Shown here in pieces: positions 11,178-22,126 of a stretch of DNA of 29,606 nucleotides; position 1 is the first letter of the stretch, and each line of letters begins with the position of its first letter. The notes beneath the pieces are model-generated. The model did no database searches. It had not been told where the DNA came from and saw only the letters and a program-made list of their open reading frames with translations. Location: the NCBI GenBank assembly GCA_027576995.1, contig JANBQC010000345.1, positions 1 to 29,606 on the forward strand, read 5' to 3'. Both the position numbers and the translations under genes were made by a program. The DNA comes from Dimargaris cristalligena. Lineage: Eukaryota; Kickxellomycota; Dimargaritomycetes; Dimargaritales; Dimargaritaceae.

Positions 11178-12235
11178 GGATGGTCAGAACTCGACTCACT
11201 CGAATAATACTAATTCTTTGGGCTCACCAGGGCTGACTCTCTCTCTCTCATTTTCTCTCGTTTTATATAGCCTGGTTGTTTGCCTACCTATCCTATCCTA
11301 TCCAATGCAATTGAATAGGGTCTCCATGGCATACCGATTGGCTGGTACACTAAACTGGATACACCTTTTCTTCAAGAGGTATATATATGTTTACCTCCGT
11401 CTCGAGCACCCCACTGTCCCTTACTGTTTTTTTATAAACTCTGTTTATCTACGCTTATTTGTATTTTTCATTGATTCTCAGACCAATATTCTACCCAATC
11501 GATAAAGATTCCGAACTACATAACCCCACCTAGCCCCATCAGTAGGAAGCAGCGGAATAATGTGTAGATTTTCCTCCCATGGGATATAATAATGCCATGA
11601 TTCTATGTCCCTGGAATTTAGGTTTCTCTAGTCTGGGCTACTCTATTTGAGAAATAGCACCCCTTCATCCACGTGCCTGGTAGTTGATCCTCTAAGACCA
11701 GCAGATATTGGCCATTAAGCGGGCTTCCCAAGTTTAGCACACACAAACACTGGCTGGCTTATCGTAAACAACGCCATTGTGTAGTGTTTTGGAATAGTAC
11801 TGTTGTCAACTACGGTTTAACGAGAAGGCCAAACTGAGCTACCATTCTCTGAAAAAGCAAGATTCTTATGTTCAGTTGTCCCTTTGTTTACCCCTTATGC
11901 ACATCACCGAATTCCTTTTCTGATTCAAAGTATTTTAGCTTTGCGTTATACCTAATCCGTCCGCAATTGCCTCTTACCATCCCAACCATTGGACAGAGTA
12001 GTACCTTCCCAGCGATTTTGAAACCCCGCTACATTCTTGTTTCCCCACTAGTTTATATATATATATATATATATATTATATAGTTTACCGCACATTTTCA
12101 TTTGCAGTACCTCATATACTGAGTGCGCATTACCTGCCCAAGAGAAGGTCACAGTCGCCTTATATTACCTTGGTCTTTATTGTCTCGTCTTATTTATATA
12201 TTTATTTAGTTTCTTATATTTTTCTGACTGGTGAG
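11178..12235. other. intergenic, proteasome beta-7 to CENP-A
   Basis: Pyrimidine-rich with a CT run near 11238-11255 and a TA microsatellite. Holds the 3' UTR of the proteasome gene and the CENP-A promoter. No coding sequence is supported. Confidence 0.5.
12056..12076. repeat. (TA)n microsatellite
   Basis: About ten TA units, 160-180 bp upstream of the CENP-A ATG. Confidence 0.8.
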
Positions 12236-13255
12236 ATGGACACTCCGCTGAGTCGACGTGCCGGCCGTGGTAAACCGCTGCCACCCCAGGCCGATGCCCA
12301 TAGCCTCCGGCCAAGCGGCAGCAAACTCAAACCAAATAGCAAGAAAAAAACCACTACTACCCAACCCAGCAAAAAACAAAGTCAAAAAGCACCCGAATCC
12401 ACTCGTAAGTGACCCGTCTCCCCTTCTCCTATTCTAGCCCAGCTCTTCTCTTTTCCTCTCTTCTCGTCTCGCTCGTGTCCACTCGCGGGTCATGCGGGAC
12501 CAGAGGAAGCGATATAGTCTAGAGTCTATTTGCAATCCCCCATGACTATGGCCATAGTCTACATTAATACACCCCTCCCCCTCACCCTTCCCACATCGAC
12601 TGATCAAACCCCCCGTTGGTGCTATTTCTATTCGATCTCCATTCGATTTTGATTTTTGGTACGGGCGCGCATACCCTCTTTCTGGCGTTCTTTTACCCTA
12701 TTTGCATCTCATTGATGTCTGGCATAGACAAACGCCGGTATCGGCCCGGGGCGCGGGCCCTCATGGAGATTCGCAAATACCAACGCACCACCGATCTATT
12801 AATCCGGCGGCAGCCCTTTATGCGCCTCGTCCGGGAAATCGCTTCCGATTTCGTCAATTCCAACTACGTCTCCGATGGGGGCCAGGCCATCGGCTTACGC
12901 TGGCAGAGTCACGCCCTAATGGCTTTACAGGAAGCGGCGGAGGCTTTTTTAGTACACATGTTTGAAGATGCGTAAGTTCACACGTCAAAGGGAGTGGTGA
13001 AGGGGGCGCCCTAGGGATAATTATCCTTATCCTCGTTCAATATATAACCCAAGATAATGGTAAACTAGTACTCTCTCGCTAGCTCATCTAATCCATTGCT
13101 ATTCCCTGGTTATGTCTATATTGAACCCCCCTCCCTTTACATACCCACTCCCGTTTAGTAATCTATGTGCCATCCACGCAAAACGGGTTACTCTCATGCA
13201 AAAAGACATTCAGCTGGCCAATCGGATCCGGGGCCACGGTACTGGCCTCATGTAG
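12236..13255 (+). CDS. CENPA: centromeric histone H3 variant (CENP-A / Cse4)
   Basis: Replaces H3 in centromeric nucleosomes and specifies the kinetochore site. Exons 12236-12404, 12728-12971 and 13159-13255 give 510 nt, 169 aa. The Lys/Pro/Thr-rich tail (1-57) shares no canonical H3 tail motif. The core begins [17 protein letters not shown] (59-75), then [19 protein letters not shown] (80-98), a long loop 1 (99-112), [18 protein letters not shown] (113-130) and [10 protein letters not shown] (139-148), ending [24 protein letters not shown] rather than H3 is indicated by the divergent tail, the longer loop 1, Trp115 where H3 has Phe, and the changed C-terminus. Exon 3 is only 97 nt but reproduces the H3 C-terminal helix, which confirms the splice. 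Loop 1 is 14 residues, against 3 in H3 and 6 in Cse4 by my alignment. It is convergent with MAU2. Confidence 0.95.
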
Positions 13256-13674
13256 ATTAAATTACTTCCAGCCAGTTACAACTCTAGGTTCCCCCACTGC
13301 CTGCCATTCTATATTTCCTGGTTTTTAGGGGTTCACCCTAATCATGTACGACGTCCCCATTCAATTCTCTGCGAGATCCGACATTATATTCAACACACGC
13401 ATTCAATTATTTTATAAACACATCTCTTTAATTTATAATCTAACCATAGTAATTGTTAGTGGTGCACTCAAGACTAATAAGTAAATACAACCTCCCGAAT
13501 AATAATAATAATAATAGCAATTGTCGTGTCCGTCAAGAATATAGTGGATTGGAGTGATGGTTATCATGTATACAATTGCAACAGTGTCGTTCTTGTTTTC
13601 AAAAAGAAAAGCAATCTCCGCATAAAATATGTTGTAGCAACCGTCGCAGTAAAAGGTGGTCGTTTTTGCTAGGC
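13256..13674. other. convergent intergenic region, CENP-A / MAU2
   Basis: 419 bp between two stops. It is AT-rich with an AAT microsatellite at 13498-13518. Nothing else is seen. Confidence 0.6.
13498..13518. repeat. (AAT)7 microsatellite
   Basis: Seven perfect AAT units in the CENP-A / MAU2 intergenic region. Confidence 0.9.
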
Positions 13675-16600
13675 CTACTCGACTTCAGGAGTTGAATTAT
13701 CCGAAATAAAGGTACGGTTGAGCGTCTGGTAAGCGGTTTCCCATGTCCTCTTGTTAACTTCGAGTTGTTTCGAGAATTGGGCCCGTGCATTTTGGCGTTG
13801 GTAAAGATCTAATCAAAAAGGAGCCGAAAATAATGATTTGAGAAGTTAATAAATCACCCCAGTTATCACACGGCCGAAGATCGGTCAATGTATAATCAGT
13901 TCCCGAAACCAAAATTGTAAAGAACCGCCCCAACCAAGCATTAGTGTACTCAACCTACCCCCTAGCAATGCCCCCGTAACTAGCATACTGACGCTCTGAC
14001 CACCTTTTTCCGATATAAGGTACGATGCCGTAAGCATCTTTTCAGTCTGCTCATTTTCCGTTGAGTAAAAAATGGTACTTAAAAATGCCAGAGTCAGGGC
14101 CTTCAATTGCGAATTGCAGATGACTCCACAGATTTTCAGCGCCTCCAGCAGCAAAGTCCTACCAAATTACATTGTCCCATTATGACAACAGATTATACAC
14201 AGATAGTTAGAAATAGTAATATGGTAGCATAGACCCAACCGGAAGTTAGACTAGAATGTGCATGAAACAGCTGTGATTATAGAAATAAGGTCGTTTGACC
14301 TGTAAGAGTTGACTTACTTGGCCTTGAGGAATTCAGTGCTCATAATACTGTCGAGCACTTTAAAGGCCGCTTTGAAATGGGCCGGAAGGTTGTTCTCACA
14401 GTCGTTCCGAATGGCGTCTAGTAAATCGCGCACCTGGATAGTCGTGCAACGAATGTCATGAAACACCAAAACAAGGGTTAGTTGGAGCTTAACGGACATG
14501 CGATTATATGTCGAATGGTTCACAATCACATCAAAATAAACAGTCCATAAGCCATGCCGTAACAAAGCGAACTTTAGACTTACGATTGTTTGATCAAAGT
14601 GGTCGGGGCCAATGTAAATCAGCACCTTATGGAGCTGAAGTAGAGTTCGTAATTCCAGATTGTTTGCTTCCTAAAAGAGTTGTCATGGTAGAGTAACATA
14701 TATATATTGCAGTGTTTGTTTAGAGAAATACAACCATGCGCTTTTTAACCAAGCTGGTGGGATATATTGGTTTTGTCCTGTCCCTTGATTTAAATATATC
14801 AGGCTAACACCTACCAAATAACACGCCTCAAAATAGGCCAACGCCTCGGCCGATCGCCCCGTCTGCTGACAAAGCATACCCCAGCGGAGTGAGGTCGGTA
14901 TTTTGAACTGATCCCACTCCTGTAGAGCATTGGCCCATTTGATGGCCTCCAGAATGGCCATTTCGGCTTCGTCATTCTCGCCTCGGAGGAGTGATATATC
15001 AGCTAAATGTAGTAGAATATGGGTCTTTAGGCGCATAAACCACCGCTGAATCTCCAGGGTTTCGAACGCGTCAACTTGCTCTGTGGAAAGGTATGGGGGG
15101 AGGTGGATATAGGGTAGAATTCAAGAGTTAGACGGATATAATGTTAACAAGGGAGTTCAACGGGTTTGTCGCCGGATGCTATTAAGCATGGGAAAATATA
15201 CAACTCAGGTACTCAGATGCCAAACTACTAAAGTCACTATATAGTATCGACTCAATTACTAAATAATACATAAGGGACCTCGGTACTTACTATTCATCGA
15301 ATCGATCTCGCCTAAACAAGCCGTGGTCATAGTGTAAGATATATAAACATCAGACGCATTAATAAAAGGTATATCTGTGATCAGTTTACAGAAGCGCGTA
15401 GATATGGACCTTTTCTAACAAAAAAAATAAATATGCGAGAGCATGACTTACGTTGAGCGATATTGAGGCCCTCCATTAAAAACAGTTTACCAGTTGGCTT
15501 AACCGAATCGGATTTGTGGCAGAGACCCGACAGGAAATAGACTAAACAGAAAAGCTGACTCTTGGACAGCCACTGGATCTGGATATGAGAAGCCAGGGTC
15601 AAAGTAGGGTTACAGAATACCTGGGATCCAAACGGCATGGGCGATGTAGGATCTTCGCCGTTCTGGCTAACTGCCGAGGGAAGCTGTACCGTCAGATGGT
15701 TCGCAAAACTAGTGGTGTTCAAGGGTAAATGAAAATAGCCCTGGTTTTCCAATGTGGATTGGGGCTGCCACTGTTCCAGGATTTTTTGGAGCCGCGGTAA
15801 GATATCCAATGCTTGCTTGACGTCCCCCGAACGAAGTCGACTCATGGTAATCAAAAGAAAGTAATACACGTGCAAGGCGGGGGGAAGTTGGTCGGCGGTA
15901 ATAGGTGGAGTGCCCACAGGGCTACCCTCGGTGAAAAATTTGTTCATGTCTTGGATGAGTTTAGCTGATTGCGTGGAAGTCTGAAAAATTAGACTGTGGT
16001 GGGATAGCACTAGAAGCAGGTATATCTAAATATTCGGGTGGATGGATTGGGTAATAAAGGAGGTTAGAATTCAGCTGATATTGTTTGTTCGGGAGTTTTG
16101 ATTCGATACGAATTGGGTGTCGTGCTAATGCTATGAATATTTCTATATGGGTGTATTTGCCGCGTCGAAGACGTACGTATCTCGGAAATGGAGAAGTTGC
16201 TGTGAAAGTATATGCATTAAGTACTTACCCTCATTGCCGTATTACTTGACTGTTCGGAAAGTTTAACACCGTACATAATTATATTTAAGGCTTGGCGGAA
16301 ATTATTATTCTTGATCAGCAGGCCCACCAACCGCGTTATAAAAAAATAGCCATGCAGAATTAATCGGGCCCTATAGCATTTTAAGTGCATGTATAATAGG
16401 TGGATACAATATATTATACATTGTTAGAGTAGGCTGGGTAAAAATACACCTTCTGCTTTAGTTGGTTAAATTACGGCATGTGTAAAGAGAGCTGGTAATG
16501 AGCATGCCAAAATTTATCCCTAAACCACTTACTCGAATGAATTTTTAATAGCCGCCGTTAATAATTTTTCGGCGGCCTGATTACTTCCCGTCACCTCGAA

Positions 16601-18001
16601 TAAGCGGGCTTGTAAATCAACAGTATGGAGTCGGTAGGAATTGGAGTTATCGACCTAAAAGTTTCGGACGCATAAAATAACCGACCAGAATGTATGGGAA
16701 ACAATCCAAAACCATAGGTTAATACCGCATCGACTAGTTTGAGATTTAACAAATCCTTCAGACATTACTCTATATATGTATGCGTGCGTGTGGGGATCTA
16801 TTATAATCCGATTAATATATTAAATCAACATGTCCTATAAATTAATATCAAGCCATACTGTTGTTAAATCTTACCTGGGGGGCCAGTAATGACTAATTGA
16901 GAAGCAAATGATTTTATATACATTGGAAATCATTTACCCGAATTAGTGTCAACGCAATTGAATCATATGCGAAAGAAGTGTAAGTAACGTATGTCACAAT
17001 ACATTATTAGGGTGGGCTGACAATAATGAGCGTTATGTGATGTCGCATTTTAGGAGTCAACGGTGGATTATAACTTACGGCTTTCTGGATATGTGTTTCG
17101 GCCTCATCGTAGTTTTTGGTATACTTCAACAGGAGATCGGACAGCAAGCAGCGAACCTTCAGCTCCATGTAGGGGGCGAGCGGAGTCATAGGCTAGACGA
17201 ATGGTTACGAAGACATATTATCATAGTATATGAGTAATCGCCAAAACCGGATAAACTCTGCGGGGGCTCATTGTGTGGGAGTGCCAGACGGCAAAAGGTA
17301 AGCTCGCATCTACTCCATAAGAGTCATTTTTATATCTATAGCAACGTGGTAGACTTTGGGAGGCGCGTATAATAATAGTAACTAGCCCAGGCACCGGGAG
17401 AAGCATCCGCTCGGGCCACAGTATAGAGAGCCGCTAAGGGGGTTATTATGAAAATAATGAAATTACTTACGGTACTAGGGCCAACGGGTGTATCGAGTAG
17501 GGCCTGGGCGGTACTAATAGCCGCCAAAATATAATGCTCGGCCCGGTTAGGAATCATTTGGGGCTCGATTTGATCCTGAAAACTGCATATATCCCGAGCA
17601 CAGGCCAGGTAAAACTTGCAGAGTTCCCACAACCGGCCATGTATTTGCTCGGGTGTTAATGCAATTGGCACCGGTAGAGCCATGGTCCCCAGCGACTGGT
17701 CTTGAACCTGGGAGTATGGGTGGCTGGGCGGTGGATACGCCGTCCCGGGAAATACTACGGACGGGGGTGGCGGTGGGCCTTGGGCTTGAAGGTAGGCCGT
17801 ATTGTTGTAGGGATAAGCTGGATTCGCTGAAACGGAAGTCGCAGGGGGAGGTGGATAATATTGCTGGTGTGCGTCTGACCCCGATGGTGGGTAGGGTTGG
17901 CCGCCACCACCACCGCCACCCGACCAGCCATTCGCAGGCTGGGACGAGGCAGGGGGTGAATAGGGTGGGTAATGCGCGCCCGAGTAGTTGGGGGGATTCA
18001 T
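13675..18001 (-). CDS. MAU2: cohesin loader subunit Mau2 / Scc4
   Basis: TPR partner of Scc2/NIPBL in the complex that loads cohesin on chromatin. Twelve exons (minus): 18001-17471, 17192-17079, 16892-16875, 16654-16533, 16370-16229, 16025-15452, 15311-15291, 15080-14815, 14670-14584, 14433-14318, 14158-13959, 13808-13675; 2325 nt, 774 aa. Residues 1 to about 108 are Pro/Gly/Tyr/Gln-rich with a seven-Gly run. Helical TPR-like sequence follows. Stretches align by eye with human MAU2: ELKVRCLLSDLLLKYTKNYDEA with the LHHTKN helix region, EANNLELRTLLQLH in the following TPRs, and LEALKICG, LAFLSTIFYSTEN and GGQSVSMLV near the C-terminus. Exons 3 and 7 are 18 and 21 nt. An in-frame TGA lies just upstream of the ATG. 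Exon 1 and exons 8-12 are strongest; exons 3 and 7 rest on phase, splice signals and spacing. Confidence 0.88.
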
Positions 18002-18864
18002 TAGAGCGGGAATTCAGTGGCGGGGCGATCGATAATGATTGAAGAGCGTGGGATGGACAAACTATCGGTAATGGACGAGCCGGGAGGTCTCACGGGATAG
18101 TCTAATGGGCAATGGTTAGGAAGGGTGTTTACTGAATGAGAGTCACTGCGGATGTACTACAGTAGGGAATGCGTAGAAAATAGGGTTCGGAAATGGGTAG
18201 CGTGCGGTGAAACGATTCCTACAATGCGGCAAGGATAATAAAATAACCAACCCAAAGTGTCCAGCAGAAAATATATAAACATGAAAAGGCGTAGAATTCA
18301 ATTCAAAGTGGGAATAAATAAAACGGGAAAAGGGGGGCATATAAAGAGTGGGTTTTGGAAGTTGCTTGTATGCGCATATTACACGATAATCATCCAACGC
18401 GTACACTTTAACTAGACAAACTGTGGATGGCTAACCCTAACCAGTTGGTGGGACGTACACATATTACGAAGGTATGGACAGAGGTGTCAATTGGGCAAAT
18501 TCATACTCCCTGAGCACATTTATCGCCCCTTGATAAGGTATTAAACCAGCATATACCTATTGTAAGGGCAGTCAATTGCCGAGTGGTGTGGTTAGCTTTA
18601 CGCATTACTGCTTATTACATTGAACTTGGTGAGTTTTTAGTAGTCTTTAAGAAATTGCCGCCTAGAAAAAATAACGGGTCTTTAAATAGTCCAGAGATGA
18701 AAGCGGCTGTTTTCTAAGTCCGTAAAGCAAGTGGGACGGGGAAAGCAATGATTATGGGTACAAAATATTATAAACATGAAATATCCGAGAAAGACGTAAT
18801 TAAACGGCAAAACAGGACCAGCCCCTCTAAAAATATACGAGGGGAGAGGAGAGGGTCTTCGCCA
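18002..18864. other. intergenic, MAU2 promoter and 3' flank of Tim17-like gene
   Basis: 863 bp between same-strand genes. AT-rich in parts. No coding or RNA gene was recognised. Confidence 0.5.
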
Positions 18865-19802
18865 TTAGGCCCGCTTTAGCCAGTCTATGTAGAAAGGAGG
18901 CATCCCTTGGTAGTAGTGGAGAAGGTCTTGGGTTAGCCCAATGGTTAGTCCCGAAATGGTACCGATTCGCATAGCGTACCGGGAACTCTGCTTTGGCAGC
19001 TTGTCTGGCGTGGTAGGAGTATATGGACACACGGTATAGGAGGGACAAGGTGTAGACGGTTAGCTGGGTCATCCTTAGATGGGCTTTAGAGTGGGGTCAA
19101 CCGGGTTGGGTTCAATTTTCCGGAAAAGTTAGGGCAGTTTCCAACGAAGGCCGATCCCAAGAGGCCAACAGACCGGCTAAAGGACAGTCTACTAAATCCC
19201 TCGCGGGTCTGGGGCGTCATTATCATCAACTTACTAATCACACAGAAAGCTAGGGCGGTAGCGAATGCCGCGGTTAGAGTACTAGTGAAGTCCGTATCCC
19301 CTTTCCACACATCCAATGCCGTTTCCGAGACGGTAAACGCCCCGCAAATGGCCATAAACTTAGTCGCATAAGCCGTGCCGCGGTAAATACCCTGAAGCAT
19401 CATCCGGTAGTTCTTATGCTTATGGTAAAAATACCAGCCCTGGTGGGAACGTGGAAGTTTGTGCATATGTTCGGCCCGGTACTGCAGACCGGCCTTCTGG
19501 CCCCCCACGTAGGACCCCAGGATAAAGCCCCAAAGACCACTCACCCCCACGACCGTGTTGATCTTCTGGGAAGGGGTGAGATTGCCCCGGAGAAGGTAGG
19601 GATTCCGACTGGCGAGGTTGCCGTGGTAGAGCCGGCCGAGCTGGAGAATGACATCGTCGGAGGCGGGGCGGTCATTGTTTTCACTAGAATTCGAGGGGCG
19701 GAGGGCCCGGTCCCGGGGTTCGTTGGGGATAGCGTAGTCCGAGACGACAATGGGCTTATATGTGGTATGGGCCGGGGTAGCGGCGGCTGGAGACTCGGAC
19801 AT
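18865..19802 (-). CDS. Tim17/TIMMDC1-like mitochondrial membrane protein
   Basis: Exons (minus) 19802-19235 and 19004-18865 join in phase 1 to 708 nt, 235 aa. If exon 1 is read through, the frame continues about 50 residues into low-quality sequence. Splicing at the GTAAGT (19234) to the acceptor before 19004 instead gives FCVINKLPKQSSRYAMRIGTISG, then LTIGLTQDLLHYYQ, which fits a fourth membrane segment followed by a Tim17-type ending. Hydrophobic segments lie at about 83-101, 142-162, 173-189 and 200-217; the Gly-rich first helix (GFILGSYVGGQKAG) and the R-G-T-A-Y-A-TKF stretch before the second are typical of the Tim17/22/23 superfamily. The layout resembles TIMMDC1, a complex I assembly factor, more than the Tim17 channel proteins. 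Assignment within the superfamily is inference. The divergent neighbour is the LACTB2-like gene. Confidence 0.72.
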
Positions 19803-20945
19803 TTTGAAAGTAGAGTTAACCAGCGGATGGGTGGAGCGAATCGTTCAAGAATGAGAAATAGATTCAAATGAAGGGCCTATTTAAGGATATGGTTATGGTA
19901 TTTTGAGCCTAAGACTAAATGACGAATTCGGCCTTATGAGATCCGGAGTATGGTATAATTTTAATACAGTACTGGGGGCTTCTTGTGCTATTGGTAGCCT
20001 GCCTCCGTCACCACATCATTGGCAAGCTCACTCACTATCCACTTTGTGACTATATGGCTATACTACCATTCTTTGATGCGTAGACCGATAATATGGCTGT
20101 GGGTACCTTTGTGGGCCCTTAAGCAGAGGTCGCGGGATAATAATGGCTCGAATGACTTACTCGTTCAGCTGAAGGGGCCTAAACCTACCCGCCCCCAATT
20201 AGGAACTAAGTAGAAACGTAAGAAATGATTTTTATACTGTGGATTGGAGCAAGGCAACGACAGACCCGCTATAAACAAACAATTCGTAACCTAGGGGGCT
20301 TGTGTGTCTCCAAGCAAGTTAAGCGAGAGAAAAATCACTGGCTGAAGGATTTTAAGACTATTCTTTTAGTATATTGCGATGGATACAGACCACTCACTTA
20401 CTATATTTATTTTAATTTATCAATTTATATAATAATAGTATTGGGTATTAATGATCAATCCCGGTTATATGATAGCAGAAGTGACGCGGATACAACCCCA
20501 TATTAAGACTGCAAAGCATTATTTTGGTATAAATACCCTTTCAAATAACAACCATACTAAATCAGCTTATAAAAGCCATCAATTCTTTAACTATTTTTCA
20601 CTACACTATAACTGTTGGGACTTTTTGTAGTTTTGCACCCGAGTTTTTCCCCGCTACTTTACACCAAGTTGTTATCTCCCACAGCGGGTAATATACTATT
20701 GAGGAGAGTTCTCCGACATCGTCACTCTTTCGGATCGCCTTTTCCGCTCCTCCCCTATTTGACTTTGAAGAAATTCCACCGACTATGCCAATATCTTCTT
20801 CCATCGGCACTATTCATCGTTGGTCCCCTACAATTTGGTAGTCCCCCCCCCCAAAGCAACCTCCGTACCAGTGACGTGCGATTTCTGCTTGTAACACCTT
20901 GGTGCATCCTTAGTCGTATACCAGCTTAACAATATATTGCCCGCG
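19803..20945. other. divergent promoter region, Tim17-like / LACTB2-like
   Basis: 1.14 kb between divergent starts. A TATAAAAG lies at 20568-20575 and TATAAATA at about 20528, both plus strand and 370-420 bp upstream of the LACTB2-like ATG. No coding sequence is supported. Confidence 0.5.
20568..20575 (+). promoter_or_regulatory. TATA box candidate
   Basis: TATAAAAG, the best TATA match upstream of the LACTB2-like gene. The distance to the ATG (about 370 bp) would imply a long or spliced 5' UTR. Confidence 0.3.
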
Positions 20946-22126
20946 ATGGACTCCCTAGCAGCCATGCCCATGGTGGAGAAGCTCTCCAGCCGGGTGTTCC
21001 GGATTCTGGGCCTAAACCCCGGCAAGTTCACCCTCCAAGGTAAGCCACCCACCCACTATCTCTCCCTTTTCAGAAGCCTTACACTTCGCAGTAGCGCCCT
21101 GGACAACCCCAGGAACGGGACACCGGGCTCGGTTAATACCATTGCACCCCAGCCCTATAATCTATCCTCCACCCCCTCCCCTACTCCTTGAACCGAAAAC
21201 TGCCCCACGTTGGTTATGCCCAATATTAATCCCCAATGGCTTCTATGTCCCTTTATCTTACCGTCCCTCTTTGGCCAGGCACAAACACCTATTTGATTGG
21301 CAACGGCTCCCAACGTATTCTCCTAGACACCGGTGAGGGCAAGCCCGGCTACATCCCGCTCCTTGAAGCCGCTCTATCCCACCTCGGAGTCGATCGAATC
21401 TCCCATGTCATTTTAACCCACTGGCACGCCGATCACGTCGGCGGTCTTCCTTCCTTACTCGAGCGGTACCGCCGCCCATCCTCCACCCCCGCCGACTTAC
21501 CGGAGGTGTGGAAACGGCATTGCCCCGACCATGACCCGGCCATCCTCAACCGCCTCAAGGTTCCCGTCGACCTCCAGAATATTGCCGATGGCCAGGCCTT
21601 TACCGTCGAGGGGGCTACCCTACGGGCGGTGCATACGCCCGGCCATACCGCCGACCATATGGCTTTTTATCTCGAAGAAGAAAACGCCCTATTCGCGGGC
21701 GATTGTGTACTGGGCCACGGTAACACCGTCTTCGAAGACCTCCACCAGTACATCCAATCCCTTAAAATGCTACGGACCATCGGCAGTGAGCGCATCTATC
21801 CCGGTCACGGCCCCGTCATTGAAGATGGCCAATCGACGCTAGAGGCTTATATCCGGCACCGTATGGACCGCGAAGAGGAAATTTTGCATTTGCTCAGTTC
21901 ACGTCCCTACGTGGCCGACTTGCATAGTCGGCCCACGAATCCCGATGGCGGGGTGCCCTGGACCGCCCGGGACTTGGTCCAGATTATCTATGCGAAATAT
22001 CCGGTATCGCTCCATGATGCCGCGGAGTCCAGTGTCTTGCTGCACTTAGCCAAACTACAGAACGAGAATCGTGTCTATGCCATGCACACCGATGACATGA
22101 CCTATTGGTCGGTGACCCCTAAATAA
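20946..22126 (+). CDS. LACTB2: LACTB2-like metallo-beta-lactamase-fold hydrolase
   Basis: Exons 20946-21039 and 21279-22126 (intron 239 bp, donor GTAAGC) give 942 nt, 313 aa. The splice restores GTNTYLIGNG and LLDTGEGKPGY, the N-terminal signature of the LACTB2 group. Metal-site motifs are HWHADH (79-84), His150 in HTPGHTADH, Asp173 in FAGDCVLG and His208 in YPGHGP, the full set for a two-metal site. The C-terminal 100 residues (REEEILHLL, PWTARDLVQIIY, LLHLAKLQNENRV) match the winged-helix tail of the family. Human LACTB2 (288 aa) is a mitochondrial single-strand endoribonuclease; filamentous fungi also use relatives of this fold as thioesterases beside polyketide synthases, but no polyketide gene lies nearby, so the housekeeping role is favoured. 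No clear presequence is seen. Confidence 0.9.

Noticed and set aside
12702..12965. Alternative frame over CENP-A exon 2
   Set aside because: Shadow of the histone-fold frame, which is fixed by strong family similarity.
18432..18443. CTAACCCTAACC, telomere-like
   Set aside because: Only two units, in a promoter region; no array.
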